Shown piece by piece: positions 1 through 9,599 of a stretch of 64,000 nucleotides of DNA. The notes below the pieces were generated by a model. It saw nothing but the letters and a program-made list of their open reading frames with translations. It was not told the origin of the DNA and did no database searches. A program made the position numbers and the translations under genes. Each line of letters starts with the position of its first letter. Positions within the stretch are counted from its first letter, which is position 1. The stretch is from positions 62,001 to 126,000 of the forward strand of contig JANXOV010000042.1 of the NCBI GenBank assembly GCA_025357635.1, read 5' to 3'. The stretch is from Pseudomonadota bacterium. Lineage in GTDB: Bacteria; Pseudomonadota; Gammaproteobacteria; Steroidobacterales; Steroidobacteraceae.

Positions 1-791
1 TGAGCGTGGAGCGCGCGGATGCCACTCTGCTGTCGGAGTGGTGGTACGAAGAACCGTATGCGCGCTACACCGAGGCGATGGTCGAGCCTGCGCCGGAAAT
101 GATCAACGAGTGGGAGTTCTTCTGGGAAATCGCGCGGCGGCTCGGGACGCCCATCAGGACCGCCGGCGGCGATCTGCCGGCCGACCGCAAACCCTCGACC
201 TTCGAAGTCCTGGACAAGATCACGCATGGCTGCCGCGTGCCGCTGGCCCGCGTGCGGGAGCAGACTCGCGACGGCGGCAAGATATTCGACGAGGCGGTGG
301 TGCGCGTGCAGGCTGGGGCGCCGGCGGCCGACGGCCGGCTCGATCTGGCGCCCGCGGGCGTTGCCGACGAAATACGAGCGGTACGCGCGGAACCGCTGGA
401 TGCGCAGGGACGGCGCATCGATGCGGGCGCAAATTACACTCACTTGCTGGTGAGCCGGCGGACGCGGCAGTTCTTCAATTCCACCGGTCACGATCTGCCG
501 GCGTTGCGCGAACTCGGAACTGTCAACTACGCATACATGCATCCGCACGACCTCGCCGAGCTCGGCCTCGAGGACGAATGCCCGGTCGAGATCCGATCGC
601 CCAAGGCCAGCATCCGCAGCTGCGTCAAGGCAAGCCTCGACATCAAACGCGGCGTTGTTTCCATGGCGCATGGATTTGGCGCCGCCTCGACCAACCGGCT
701 GGTCGATGATGAGATCAATTTCGACCCCATCACCGGTCAATGCCGGCAGAGCGCCATTCCCGTGACCGTCACCCGCTTCGTCACCGCCTGA
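1..791 (+). CDS. Molybdopterin oxidoreductase, C-terminal part (5' truncated by window)
   Basis: The reading frame is open at the left edge, so only about the last 262 residues are seen. The final third (from about nt 435) has the form of the molybdopterin-dinucleotide-binding C-terminal domain of the DMSO-reductase/formate-dehydrogenase superfamily: a THLLVSRRTRQFFNS stretch, a DLAELGLEDECPVEIRS segment and a MAHGFG turn. Family enzymes carry out Mo- or W-dependent two-electron redox reactions. The substrate cannot be inferred because the Fe-S and catalytic N-terminal regions lie outside the window. The 3' end overlaps the convergent Cys-rich membrane protein gene by 11 nt. Confidence 0.85.
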   Translation, partial: SVERADATLLSEWWYEEPYARYTEAMVEPAPEMINEWEFFWEIARRLGTPIRTAGGDLPADRKPSTFEVLDKITHGCRVPLARVREQTRDGGKIFDEAVVRVQAGAPAADGRLDLAPAGVADEIRAVRAEPLDAQGRRIDAGANYTHLLVSRRTRQFFNSTGHDLPALRELGTVNYAYMHPHDLAELGLEDECPVEIRSPKASIRSCVKASLDIKRGVVSMAHGFGAASTNRLVDDEINFDPITGQCRQSAIPVTVTRFVTA

Positions 792-1092
792 AGCGGTGGG
801 GCTTCACACGGGACAGCGGCACATTGATCTCGGCAGGCGGCCCGGAGGAGCCGGCGGGTTTGCCGGATCCGCAATCGCCGCAACCACCGCAGCCGCCCGC
901 CACGTTCGAAGCGGCGGCCGCGTCTTTCAAACGCCTGGCCGTACCCTGCAATGGCGGAATTTTTCCGGCCACGGTACTCAAGGCAGCGAGCACTCTGGAT
1001 CGCCACGGGCGTGGCGCCATCGCAAAAAACGCGTAACTACCGGCTGCGATGATGATGCAGCCCACGATCAGCACATCCAGCGCGCTGCTCAT
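781..1092 (-). CDS. FeoB-associated Cys-rich membrane protein
   Basis: A 103-residue protein with one N-terminal membrane segment (about residues 5-25) and a Gly/Cys cluster, CGGCGDC, at residues 68-74 in a flexible Gly/Pro-rich tail. It starts 3 nt after the feoB stop and is surely co-transcribed with feoAB. Small single-span proteins with a Cys cluster are known next to feoB in many bacteria and are thought to assist ferrous iron transport or bind Fe(II); the exact role is unproved. No FeoC-type winged-helix gene is seen, so this protein takes the third position of the operon. Confidence 0.75.
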   Translation of the reverse strand: MSSALDVLIVGCIIIAAGSYAFFAMAPRPWRSRVLAALSTVAGKIPPLQGTARRLKDAAAASNVAGGCGGCGDCGSGKPAGSSGPPAEINVPLSRVKPHRFRR

Positions 1093-1095
1093 GAT

Positions 1096-2988
1096 TCAGC
1101 CCGTCAAGCTCAAGGCGATGCGGTAGGTGATGAATGATCCGAGATACGCAAGACCAAACAAATACCCGGCCATGATCAGCGGATATCTCCAGCTGTTGGT
1201 TTCACGCTTGACCGTTGCGAGCGTGGACAGGCACTGCGGCGCAAACACGTACCAAGCCAGCAGCGACAGCGCTGTAGGCAGGCTCCATGAATGGGCGATC
1301 AATGGAGTCAGTGCGCCGGCCACGTCGTTGCCGGTGGCGGACAGCGCGTACACCGTGCCGAGCGCACCGACAGCCACTTCGCGCGCGGCAAGCCCAGGCA
1401 CCAGCGCGATGGAAATCTGCCAGTTGAATCCGATGGGCGCGAACAGCACCGCAAGCCAGGCACCGATGTGTCCTGCAACGCTGTACTGAATCGCCGGGCC
1501 AGTGGCGCCGGCCGGCGGCGCCGGAAACGAACTCAGCGCCCAGAGGATCACCATCAGCGCAAGAATGATCGTTCCCACCCGCGTCAGAAAGATCTCCACG
1601 CGCTGCCACAGCCCGATTGCGAGACTGCGCAGGTTGGGCCAGTGATAGGCCGGCAATTCCAGCATCAACGGTTGCGGCGGGCTGCCGCGGCGGACTCGCT
1701 TGAGCACGTAGGCCACCGCCATCGCGGAAACCACGCTCAGCAGATACAGCACGAACAACACCAACCCTTGCAACCGCAGGGCGCCCCACACTTCACGATT
1801 CGGTATGAAAGCGCCGATGATCAGCGCATACACCGGCAGACGCGCCGAGCAGGTCATCAACGGTGCGATCATGATGGTGGTCAGACGATCGCGCGGATTT
1901 TGAATGGTGCGCGTGGCCATGATCCCGGGGATGGCGCAGGCAAAGCTCGACAGCAGTGGAATGAACGACCGGCCCGACAGTCCGACGCTGCCCATGATGC
2001 GGTCGAGCATGAACGCAGCGCGCGGCAGATAACCGGACTCCTCGAGCACGAGAATGAAGAAGAACAGGATGATGATCTGCGGCAGGAACACCAGCACGCT
2101 GCCGATGCCGGCCAGCACGCCGTCGAGCAGCAGACTCTTGAACAGGCTTTGAGGCAGCATGCCGGCGATCGCATTGCTCAATGCATTCACGCCCAGCTTG
2201 ATGGCGTCCATCGGCAGCTGCGCCCAGGCGAACACGGCTTGGAACACCAGAAACAATGTCACCGCCAAAATCAGCGGACCTGCAACCGGATGCAGCACGA
2301 TGGCATCGATGCGGTCGCTGAACGTGACGCCCTCGATACGATCCGCACCCACGAGGCGCAAAATATTCCGCACCCGCGCCTGATCGCGCTCGATGTCCGC
2401 CTCGGTTCGCACCGGCCCCGCCGCGGCTGCGGCGGGGCCGCGCACTGCGGGTGCCGGCAACTCATCGAGCAGGCGCATCAGGTCCTTGACGCCCGAGGGT
2501 TTGACGCCGACGGTTTCCACCACCGGCACCTGTAATTCTTTGGACAGCCTGGCCGCATCGATGTTGATGCCCTTGCGCTTGGCGATGTCGCTCATGTTGA
2601 GCGCGATCACCATCGGCAGGCCCAATCGCTTGAGGCTGAGCACCAGCCGCAGATTTTGACGAAGATTCGTCGCATCGGTGACGCAAACCACGAAGTCCGG
2701 GCGATCCTTCAGCGCCGTGCGGCCCATGAGCACGTCGGCCGTGACTTGTTCGTCGGGGGTCAACGGATCCAGACTGTAGGCGCCGGGCAGATCCAGGATG
2801 CGGATGCGCCGGCCGCCGGCGCCCACGAAGGTGCCCTCCTTGCGCTCCACCGTGACGCCTGCGTAATTCGCCACTTTCTGGCGGCTGCCGGTAAGCACGT
2901 TGAACAGGGCCGTCTTGCCGCAATTGGGATTGCCGACCAGGGCGACCAGCGGCGACAGGGCGGGAGCGGCAGAGAGACCGTCCATCAT
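1096..2988 (-). CDS. feoB: Ferrous iron transporter FeoB
   Basis: A 630-residue inner-membrane Fe(II) transporter with an N-terminal GTPase domain: G1 GNPNCGKT at residues 19-26, G3 DLPGA at 66-70, G4 NMSD at 131-134. Multiple hydrophobic segments with the Gate-type repeats follow (residues about 230-625). It is shorter than the 773-residue E. coli FeoB, which is common in other phyla. The start codon follows the feoA stop by 3 nt. Two adjacent Met codons (MMDG) leave the exact start ambiguous by one residue. Expression is probably iron-repressed through the Fur box upstream of feoA. Confidence 0.97.
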   Translation of the reverse strand: MMDGLSAAPALSPLVALVGNPNCGKTALFNVLTGSRQKVANYAGVTVERKEGTFVGAGGRRIRILDLPGAYSLDPLTPDEQVTADVLMGRTALKDRPDFVVCVTDATNLRQNLRLVLSLKRLGLPMVIALNMSDIAKRKGINIDAARLSKELQVPVVETVGVKPSGVKDLMRLLDELPAPAVRGPAAAAAGPVRTEADIERDQARVRNILRLVGADRIEGVTFSDRIDAIVLHPVAGPLILAVTLFLVFQAVFAWAQLPMDAIKLGVNALSNAIAGMLPQSLFKSLLLDGVLAGIGSVLVFLPQIIILFFFILVLEESGYLPRAAFMLDRIMGSVGLSGRSFIPLLSSFACAIPGIMATRTIQNPRDRLTTIMIAPLMTCSARLPVYALIIGAFIPNREVWGALRLQGLVLFVLYLLSVVSAMAVAYVLKRVRRGSPPQPLMLELPAYHWPNLRSLAIGLWQRVEIFLTRVGTIILALMVILWALSSFPAPPAGATGPAIQYSVAGHIGAWLAVLFAPIGFNWQISIALVPGLAAREVAVGALGTVYALSATGNDVAGALTPLIAHSWSLPTALSLLAWYVFAPQCLSTLATVKRETNSWRYPLIMAGYLFGLAYLGSFITYRIALSLTG

Positions 2989-2991
2989 GCG

Positions 2992-3297
2992 TCAGCCGTG
3001 AAGCGAGGGCTCCGGAGCCACGCGAATAGCGGCCGCCTCGAAGCGCCGCAGAGCGAATGTGCCGGTGCCGACGCGAACTGCAAGGGGCCCGCGCGACAGA
3101 AACCCGCGGGCGACGATGCGGACCTGCTCCCCGGGCAGAAAGCCCAATTCGGCGAGCCGCAACGCCAGTTCCGCGGAGGCGCCATCTTGTGCAGTTGCAA
3201 TATGGACGACCCGCGCAATCGCCCCCGGCTCCAAGTCCGCCAGTGAGACGCCGGGAAGTGAGCCGGTATCAACCCAAGGTTTGAGCACAGCCGCCAT
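2992..3297 (-). CDS. feoA: Ferrous iron transport protein FeoA
   Basis: A small SH3-like FeoA domain protein, about 101 residues from the Met at 3297. The pattern SLADLEPGAIARVVHI, then LRLAELGFLPGEQVRIV, then GPLAVRVGTGTFALRR is typical of FeoA, which supports FeoB activity. The frame can be extended to 3384 with other Met codons. The Met at 3297 (MAAVLKPW) is preferred because an AGG-type ribosome-binding sequence precedes it and because the longer versions would place the Fur box inside the coding region. Some FeoA proteins are as short as 75-90 residues. Confidence 0.92.
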   Translation of the reverse strand: MAAVLKPWVDTGSLPGVSLADLEPGAIARVVHIATAQDGASAELALRLAELGFLPGEQVRIVARGFLSRGPLAVRVGTGTFALRRFEAAAIRVAPEPSLHG

Positions 3298-3310
3298 TGC
3301 CTGACTGTAC

Positions 3311-3328
3311 ATGAGAATCGTTCCCATT
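3311..3328. promoter_or_regulatory. Fur box upstream of feoAB
   Basis: The sequence ATGAGAATCGTTCCCATT is an interrupted palindrome: ATGAGAA pairs with TTCCCAT, one base from the perfect TTCTCAT. This is close to the Fur half-site pattern TGAGAA-n-TTCTCA. It ends 13 nt upstream of the proposed feoA start, where Fur-Fe(II) would block the promoter. Assignment is by motif and by the iron-transport operon it precedes. Confidence 0.7.
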
Positions 3329-3389
3329 ACCATTTCGGCCACCCGTATGTCGGGAACCCTCGCGCTGGGTGCGCAATGGCTCACAGAAC

Positions 3390-5642
3390 TCAGAAACGAT
3401 AGGCGATCTTGACGAAGAACTGGTCCCCCGTGCGCTGGCTGAGAGTGCTCCGAAATTGCTGCCCAAAGCCATGGTCCTCGTCATCCCGCCCATCCTCCCC
3501 GCCGCGGCTGTACACCAAGAACAGGTCCGACAAGGGCGCCAGCTCGAAACGATACCGCACCTGAAAGCCGAGGCTCGATACGGAAAAGTCCGTAATGGGA
3601 ATGGCCGCATCAGGGACGATCTGCCGGTCGGGTCCCAGTCCGTAGGCTGAGCGCGCACGGGCGCGCGTGCCCAGCCACTGCAGCTTCACGCGCAGCTCCT
3701 GCTTGCGCCGCGGATACCAGTTCAGCTTCACGGCCGCAAGCAATTGCCGGCGCGAATAGCGGCCGAGCATCTGCGTGTCGTACCGATACACCAGCCAATC
3801 CGGACTGCTGATGTAGTCCGCATCCAAGCCCACATTCAGATCCGGCGAAAAGAAATAGGTGGGTTTGAAAATCAATTCCCACGACCAATCGCGGATGCCC
3901 TCCTGAAGGTAATTCACTTCCAGGTAATTGCGCAGCCGCGCGCCCTGATCGGCCTTCCAATAAAAGCCCAGATTGCGCTGCGTCGGATACTTAAAGGGGC
4001 CCAGCGAGGGTGCGGTCAGATCGTCGATGGCGGATGGGTACACACCCGCGTAGGCAAACACCGATCCCCAGCGACGCAACTGCCAGAAATGCGCAAATTC
4101 CGCATGGGCGGCCAACTGATCACCGTGATCGTTCTCGCGATAGCGCGCCTGGATGTACCAGTTGCTGGAGTAGATCGGGCTGGTGTCCGCATACAGGCGC
4201 TTGTGCAGCAGTGTAATGGCCTCGATCTGATGCAAAGAGTTACGCTCCATGTAACCCAGATCGTTGATGTCGAAGTTGCGATCGAACCAGACCAGCCGCA
4301 GGTACTGCTCCCAGACGCCACCCGGCGCATAAGAAGCCTGGACGGTGGAGCCGAAGCCGCTGACGCTCTGCCCGCCCCCCACGGCATCCTGTCTGATGGC
4401 CGTGCCGATGATCTGCCCGGTGAAGTTCAGCGCATCCAGCGGCAGCCATTCCCAATCCAGCGCATTCACCGCCGCGCGCCGCTGCAGCGTTGGGCGATCC
4501 ACGTACGTGCCCAGATAGCCCAGCGAAAACAGCGAGTTCTTATAGCGCGCGCGGCCGACGGCATAGTGGCGGCCCTGCGCCTCGGCCGAGTCTTTTTCGA
4601 GCGCTGCGAATGCCCCATAGTCCAACGCTCCACTGAGCCCGGTGTATTTCGCCGCGCCGATGATCTGCGATTGCGGCTCACTGCCGGCATCGGGCGCATC
4701 GCCAATGCGCCGCGTGTACACGAGGCGCCCGTTTTGCAGCGTGCGCACGTCGAACAGCGATTGACCCTCGGTAAAAAACGGCCTCTTTTCGGTGAAAAAG
4801 GTCTCGATAGGCGTGTAGTTGGCGACAAAATCATCGGCCTCCACCTGCCCGAATTCCGGATTGAGCGTGGCGGAAAACTGGTTCTCGCCATTGGGCTTCC
4901 AGAACACGTCCACGCCGCCGCGCATGCGGGTGGCATCGCGGATCAGATCGCGGTCGATGGACACATAGGGTGCCCAATTGAACGAACTCGTGGGATAGCG
5001 CGGCACGTCCACGTGCAGCATGTCCTGCACGAATGTCGGCCGGCCGGTGGACATGGGCGGAAAACTGATGGCCTGCCCCAGTTTGCGGTTGAAGGTCTGA
5101 AACCACACGCTGATATCGCGCGTGGCGGCCTGCGTCTCCGCCATGGGCGCAGCCGACCAGGGAATGAGAACCTCGGCATGCCACGCCGCATCGTCCTCGC
5201 TGACCTCGTGCAGCCAGGTCGCATCCCAATCATAGGTCTGCTGCGTCTGGTTCAACACGATGCCGTCGCGCTCGGAATTCGACAGCGACACGGTGAATTC
5301 GTAAGCCGTGCGGCCTTGCCCGGCAAAATCGACGAATATCCGCACCGAGTCTGCGTCCATGGGGTCGGCATCGCGGGGGGAGCGCCCATAGGTGCGCTGC
5401 GAACGGGGCACCTGCACGGAAACACCAAAGTACAGGCCCTCACGGCGCGCCAGCATGCGCACCCGGGTGGGATAGAGGGGTGTTTCCTGGGTGAGCGGGT
5501 CGGTCACCCGGAACTGGTTGAATTCCTGCCCCTGCGCCCACTCCGGCTCATCCAGACGGCCATCGACCTGAATCGACCAGGCCGGTGAAACCATCAGGCA
5601 CAGCAGGGCGGAAAATCCAATTTTCACGGTCTGGAAGTCCAT
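3390..5642 (-). CDS. DUF5916-type protein: CBM9-like domain plus outer-membrane beta-barrel
   Basis: A 750-residue exported protein with a signal peptide ending near residue 23 (AWS). An N-terminal carbohydrate-binding-module-9-like sandwich follows (about residues 25-215, beginning [13 protein letters not shown]). A long beta-strand-rich region of DUF5916 type makes up the rest, with [11 protein letters not shown] near residue 285. The C-terminus, FFVKIAYRF, ends in Phe as in outer-membrane barrels. The family occurs in proteobacteria and Bacteroidetes; substrates are unknown. It lies in the same direction as and just upstream of feoA, but the feo Fur box separates them, so separate transcription is likely. 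Confidence 0.8.
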   Translation of the reverse strand: MDFQTVKIGFSALLCLMVSPAWSIQVDGRLDEPEWAQGQEFNQFRVTDPLTQETPLYPTRVRMLARREGLYFGVSVQVPRSQRTYGRSPRDADPMDADSVRIFVDFAGQGRTAYEFTVSLSNSERDGIVLNQTQQTYDWDATWLHEVSEDDAAWHAEVLIPWSAAPMAETQAATRDISVWFQTFNRKLGQAISFPPMSTGRPTFVQDMLHVDVPRYPTSSFNWAPYVSIDRDLIRDATRMRGGVDVFWKPNGENQFSATLNPEFGQVEADDFVANYTPIETFFTEKRPFFTEGQSLFDVRTLQNGRLVYTRRIGDAPDAGSEPQSQIIGAAKYTGLSGALDYGAFAALEKDSAEAQGRHYAVGRARYKNSLFSLGYLGTYVDRPTLQRRAAVNALDWEWLPLDALNFTGQIIGTAIRQDAVGGGQSVSGFGSTVQASYAPGGVWEQYLRLVWFDRNFDINDLGYMERNSLHQIEAITLLHKRLYADTSPIYSSNWYIQARYRENDHGDQLAAHAEFAHFWQLRRWGSVFAYAGVYPSAIDDLTAPSLGPFKYPTQRNLGFYWKADQGARLRNYLEVNYLQEGIRDWSWELIFKPTYFFSPDLNVGLDADYISSPDWLVYRYDTQMLGRYSRRQLLAAVKLNWYPRRKQELRVKLQWLGTRARARSAYGLGPDRQIVPDAAIPITDFSVSSLGFQVRYRFELAPLSDLFLVYSRGGEDGRDDEDHGFGQQFRSTLSQRTGDQFFVKIAYRF

Positions 5643-5750
5643 TTCCAGGCAGACTCTGGGCCAAACCCGCGCCTTCCGTCAACGGCCTGGAGCCAAGCGC
5701 CCGGATCCCGCGCTAATATAAGTGCCGGAATAATAAAGAACGGAGCGGCC

Positions 5751-6098
5751 ATGGCGACGATTTTCGAGAAAATAATAGCCGGCGAACTGCCGGCCACTAT
5801 TCTGCACCGCGATGAGCGCGTGGTTGCTTTCACCGACATCCACCCCGTGGCGCCCACCCATATTCTGATCGTGCCCCGCAAAGTTATCGAGACAGTCGAT
5901 GACATCGCCGATGAGGACGAAGCCCTCCTCGGACACATGATCATCGTGGCGCGTGATCTGGCGCGCCAACAGGGCATTGCAAAGGACGGCTATCGCCTGA
6001 TCTTCAATTGCCGCACGCATGGCGGACAGGAGGTCTATCACCTACATTTACATTTGATCGGCGGCCGCGTGCTGGGACGGATGGTGCATCGTGACTAA
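5751..6098 (+). CDS. hinT: HIT-family purine nucleoside phosphoramidase
   Basis: A 115-residue protein with the histidine-triad signature [11 protein letters not shown] near the C-terminus and the HinT-type N-terminus [12 protein letters not shown]. HinT enzymes hydrolyse AMP-lysine and other nucleoside 5'-phosphoramidates in the cytoplasm. A GGAG ribosome-binding sequence lies 6 nt upstream of the ATG, and TAATAT at 5714-5719 is a possible -10 element without an obvious -35. The stop overlaps the start of the next gene by 8 nt, so the two are translationally coupled. Confidence 0.95.
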   Translation: MATIFEKIIAGELPATILHRDERVVAFTDIHPVAPTHILIVPRKVIETVDDIADEDEALLGHMIIVARDLARQQGIAKDGYRLIFNCRTHGGQEVYHLHLHLIGGRVLGRMVHRD

Positions 6099-7194
6099 GA
6101 AAAAGCAAAAGACAGCGAACAAGAAGCCTCAGCGTAAAGTTGCGGCGGCTCGGCCCAAAAAGAAGACGGCGCCCAAGGCCAAGGCGCCGCGCACCGGGAT
6201 TGCGGCGCTCCGGCAAACGGTACCGGAAGGTTCCGCAGGGCCTGCGCTGCGCGGCCTGTATCCGCCGATCGAACCTTACCGCCACGATTTTCTGCGCGTG
6301 TCGGAGCTGCACGAGATCTACTTCGAGGAAAGCGGCAATCGCCAGGGGAAGCCGGCGATTTTCCTGCATGGTGGGCCGGGCGGCGGCGCGGACGCGCGAG
6401 CGCGGCGTTTCTTCGATCCCCGGCGCTACCGGATCATCGTGTTCGATCAGCGCGGCTGCGGGCGCAGCCGGCCGCACGCAAGTCTGGTGGAAAACACCAC
6501 CTGGCATCTGGTCGCCGACATCGAGCGGTTGCGCAAGCATCTGGGCATCGAGCGCTGGCAGGTCTTCGGCGGATCCTGGGGCAGCACGCTGGCGCTGGCG
6601 TACGCCCAGGCCCATCCCGAACGCGTCACCGAACTGGTGCTGCGCGGCATATTCTTGTTGCGGTACCAGGAGATCCGCTGGTTCTACCAATTCGGCGCCT
6701 CGGCCCTGTATCCGGAGAGCTGGGAACCGTATCGAGACCTCATTCCGCCCGAAGAGCGCGATGACTTTCTCAGTGCCTATCACAAGCGCCTGACCGGCAA
6801 CGATCAGCGGGTGGCGCTGGCGGCTGCGCGAGCCTGGTCGGTATGGGAAGGCGCCACCAGCTTCTTGCACCCGAACTTGGACAACATCAAACATGCAGGC
6901 GAGGATCACTTCGCGCTTGCGATGGCGCGCATCGAGTGCCACTACTTCGTCAATCGAGGCTTCCTGCGGCACGAGAATCAACTCATTGACGACGTGCCGA
7001 AGATTCGCCACATTCCCGCAACCATCGTGCAGGGGCGCTACGATGTGGTCTGTCCGCCGATGAGCGCCTGGGATCTGCATCGCGCCTGGCCGCAGGCGGA
7101 TCTGCGCATCGTGACGCAGGCCGGGCATTCGGCCTTCGATCCCGCCAATACGCATGAGTTGGTCGGCGCGACGGACCGCTACCGGGATCTGTAG
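6091..7194 (+). CDS. pip: Proline iminopeptidase (prolyl aminopeptidase, S33)
   Basis: A 367-residue alpha/beta hydrolase that removes N-terminal proline from peptides. Visible features are the oxyanion-hole motif HGGPGGG (residues 93-99), the nucleophile elbow GGSWGS with Ser162, a downstream YDVVCPP segment holding the acid, and catalytic His in QAGHSAFD. It starts at a GTG inside the end of hinT. The first 35 residues form a Lys/Ala/Pro-rich basic tail absent from typical Pip proteins, which begin near the [11 protein letters not shown] segment here at about residue 53. An internal start is possible, but no other good start is evident. Confidence 0.93.
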   Translation: MTKKKQKTANKKPQRKVAAARPKKKTAPKAKAPRTGIAALRQTVPEGSAGPALRGLYPPIEPYRHDFLRVSELHEIYFEESGNRQGKPAIFLHGGPGGGADARARRFFDPRRYRIIVFDQRGCGRSRPHASLVENTTWHLVADIERLRKHLGIERWQVFGGSWGSTLALAYAQAHPERVTELVLRGIFLLRYQEIRWFYQFGASALYPESWEPYRDLIPPEERDDFLSAYHKRLTGNDQRVALAAARAWSVWEGATSFLHPNLDNIKHAGEDHFALAMARIECHYFVNRGFLRHENQLIDDVPKIRHIPATIVQGRYDVVCPPMSAWDLHRAWPQADLRIVTQAGHSAFDPANTHELVGATDRYRDL

Positions 7195-7199
7195 CGCGC

Positions 7200-7664
7200 A
7201 TGTCGGAACTGGCCACGCTGGGACTTGCGCGGGCGCACGAGGCGGATCAGATCGCGCGGATGTCGCGCGATCTGATCGAAGCGGGATTGAAATGGTCGTG
7301 GACAGCCTCTCGCGTGCGGCGGCATATCCAGGACCGCGATTCCTCGGTCATCGTGGCCCGCAGCGAGCAGCGAGTGATCGCGTTCGCCCTCATGCATTTC
7401 GGCGATGAAACCGCACACCTGAACCTGCTCGCGGTCGATCCGCAGTGGCGCCGTCAGTCCTGTGGACGGCGCCTGATGGAGTGGCTGCTCGCCAGCGCCG
7501 AGGTCGCGGGCATCAGGAAAATCAATCTGGAGTTGCGCGCCGATAACGCCTGCGCCAAGGCGTATTATGAATCCCTTGGCTTCACGGTAACGGGCCTGCG
7601 GCCCAGGTACTACGAAGGCGTGGAGACGGCGCTGACCATGTCGCACGCATTGGCCCGACGCTGA
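7200..7664 (+). CDS. GNAT N-acetyltransferase, RimI-like
   Basis: A 154-residue GNAT protein with the acetyl-CoA-binding LLAVDPQWRRQSCGRRLMEWLL segment (motif A, Arg/Gly-rich) and the motif-B pattern NACAKAYYESLGF. These match RimI-type protein N-alpha acetyltransferases, but the acceptor cannot be read from sequence. It begins 5 nt after pip and is the third gene of the hinT-pip unit. The motif A centre is RRQSCGRR rather than the usual RRxGxGxx, a modest deviation. Confidence 0.85.
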   Translation: MSELATLGLARAHEADQIARMSRDLIEAGLKWSWTASRVRRHIQDRDSSVIVARSEQRVIAFALMHFGDETAHLNLLAVDPQWRRQSCGRRLMEWLLASAEVAGIRKINLELRADNACAKAYYESLGFTVTGLRPRYYEGVETALTMSHALARR

Positions 7665-7710
7665 TTGCAGTCAAGGCGCGGTCCGCGAGATCGCGTGACC
7701 TGCACGGCCG

Positions 7711-9585
7711 CTAGGATTGCTCGAAAAGCATGCCCACCTGCGCCCGCAGCATTTCCGGCGTGGCATCGCGGGCAGACCAGGCTTGCCCGACATTGATGTC
7801 GATGCGGGCCCACAACTTGCGCGGCAGCCGCTGCCATACGGTGTTCGTACGCCGCGAGAACATCGACCCCCACAGACCCACCAGCGCCATCGGAATGACC
7901 GGCACCGGCGTTTGCGCGAGTATCCGTTTCAGACCAGGCCGGAAATCGCCGATCTTGCCGTCCGGTGTCAGACGTCCTTCGGGAAAGATGCACACCAACT
8001 CACCGTCGCGCAGCGCCTGGGCCGTTGCCGCGAATGCCCGCTCGTAGATCACCGGATCCGCCCTGGCGGAGACGATCGGAATCGCCTTCATGCCGGCGGC
8101 GATGGTCGAGATCAGCGGCGCCCGGAAAATCGCCTCGTCCATGATGAATCGGATCGGACGCCGGCACGCCGCAGACACCAGCAGCGCATCAACGAAACTG
8201 ACGTGGTTACATACCAGCAGCGCCGCACCCTGTTCCGGGAAATGCTCAGTGCCGCGCTTGCGCAGACGATACAGGGTGTGCACCAACAGCCAGGCGACGA
8301 AGCGCAGCAGGAATTCCGGTACCAGCGTGTAGATGAACACGGCGACAGCCGCGTTCATCACCGCCGCGACCAGTATCAGTTGCAGCACCGACAGGCCGGC
8401 GGCAAGACCCAGCGCACCCAGCAATGCGGCCGCCACCATGAACAGCGCATTGAGAATGCTGTTGGCGCCGATGATGCGCGCCAGGGCCTCGGGCCGCGCG
8501 CGCTGTTGCACCATGGCATTCAGCGGTACCACGAAAAAGCCGCCGAACACGCCGATGGCGGTCAGATCGAACAGCGTACGCCAGGCGCCGGGAAGCGCCA
8601 GGAATGCGGTCAAGCTCAATTGCGCGGCCGGATCCGGATGAGGGGATGCCAATGCCCAATCAATCGCGAAGAGGCTGAGCCCGATCGACCCGAACGGCAC
8701 GAGGCCGATTTCCACCTGCCGTCCCGACAGACGCTCGCACAGCAGCGATCCGATTCCCACGCCCACGGAAAACATCACCAGCGTGAGCGTGACCAGCGAA
8801 CCGCCGCCATGCAACACCGTCCTGCAATACAAGGGCAACTGCACCAGCACCAGGGCGCCGTAGAACCAGAACCACGACAATCCCAGCACCGACAAGAATA
8901 CCGTGCGTGATTCGCGGGCGGCGCGAATGTTGCCGATGCTCGAAGCCCACAGATTCCAGTCCAGCGGTTGATCCGGCGCCACCGGCGCCGCACGTGGCAT
9001 GGCCAGACTGACCGCGAATCCGACTACCGCGATGGCGAACAGTGAATAGACGATCATGTGCAGATCGCCGTGCGCCGCCAGCACGCCGGCGGCCAGGGTG
9101 CCGAGAAGAATCGCCAGAAAAGTTCCCATCTCCAGCAGCGCATTGCCGCCGACGAGTTCCGCGGCGCCGAGAACCTGCGGCAGCAGGCCATACTTGGCGG
9201 GCGCAAAGAACGTGGAATGCAGTCCCATCATGAACAAGGCGCTCAGCAGCAGCGGCAGATGATGGGTCAGAAATCCGGCACCGGCCAGCGCCATGATGCC
9301 GATCTCCGCGGCCTTCACAGTTTTGATGACGCGGGTCTTGTCGAAGCGTTCTGACAGCTGTCCGGCAATGCCGGAAAACAGAACGAACGGCAGTATGAAC
9401 AGACCGCTGGCAAGGTTGGCCAGCATTTCCGGCTGCAGCGAACTCCACACACTGGCCTGATAGGTAACCAGCACAATGAGCGCGTTCTTGAATACATTGT
9501 CGTTGAAGGCGCCGAGCGCCTGCGTGAGGAAGAACGGCAGGAAGCGGCGTTCGCGCAGCAAGCCGAATTGATTGGGCTCGCTCAT
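7711..9585 (-). CDS. LplT-like MFS transporter fused to PlsC-like acyltransferase
   Basis: About 624 residues. Residues 1-400 form an MFS lysophospholipid-transporter-like domain with about 12 membrane segments (FLTQALGAFNDN at the start). A 1-acylglycerol-3-phosphate acyltransferase domain follows, with NHVSFVD (the HX4D box) and FPEGRLTPDG. Known relatives couple lysophospholipid flipping to re-acylation; the acyl-ACP ligase domain of the full three-domain Aas-type fusion is missing. The Met at 9585 is chosen over upstream codons because homology begins there and the extra 18 residues overlap the previous gene. It starts 14 nt downstream of the four-helix protein and may be read from the same promoter. 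Confidence 0.9.
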   Translation of the reverse strand: MSEPNQFGLLRERRFLPFFLTQALGAFNDNVFKNALIVLVTYQASVWSSLQPEMLANLASGLFILPFVLFSGIAGQLSERFDKTRVIKTVKAAEIGIMALAGAGFLTHHLPLLLSALFMMGLHSTFFAPAKYGLLPQVLGAAELVGGNALLEMGTFLAILLGTLAAGVLAAHGDLHMIVYSLFAIAVVGFAVSLAMPRAAPVAPDQPLDWNLWASSIGNIRAARESRTVFLSVLGLSWFWFYGALVLVQLPLYCRTVLHGGGSLVTLTLVMFSVGVGIGSLLCERLSGRQVEIGLVPFGSIGLSLFAIDWALASPHPDPAAQLSLTAFLALPGAWRTLFDLTAIGVFGGFFVVPLNAMVQQRARPEALARIIGANSILNALFMVAAALLGALGLAAGLSVLQLILVAAVMNAAVAVFIYTLVPEFLLRFVAWLLVHTLYRLRKRGTEHFPEQGAALLVCNHVSFVDALLVSAACRRPIRFIMDEAIFRAPLISTIAAGMKAIPIVSARADPVIYERAFAATAQALRDGELVCIFPEGRLTPDGKIGDFRPGLKRILAQTPVPVIPMALVGLWGSMFSRRTNTVWQRLPRKLWARIDINVGQAWSARDATPEMLRAQVGMLFEQS

Positions 9586-9599
9586 TCTCGATTCAGCGC

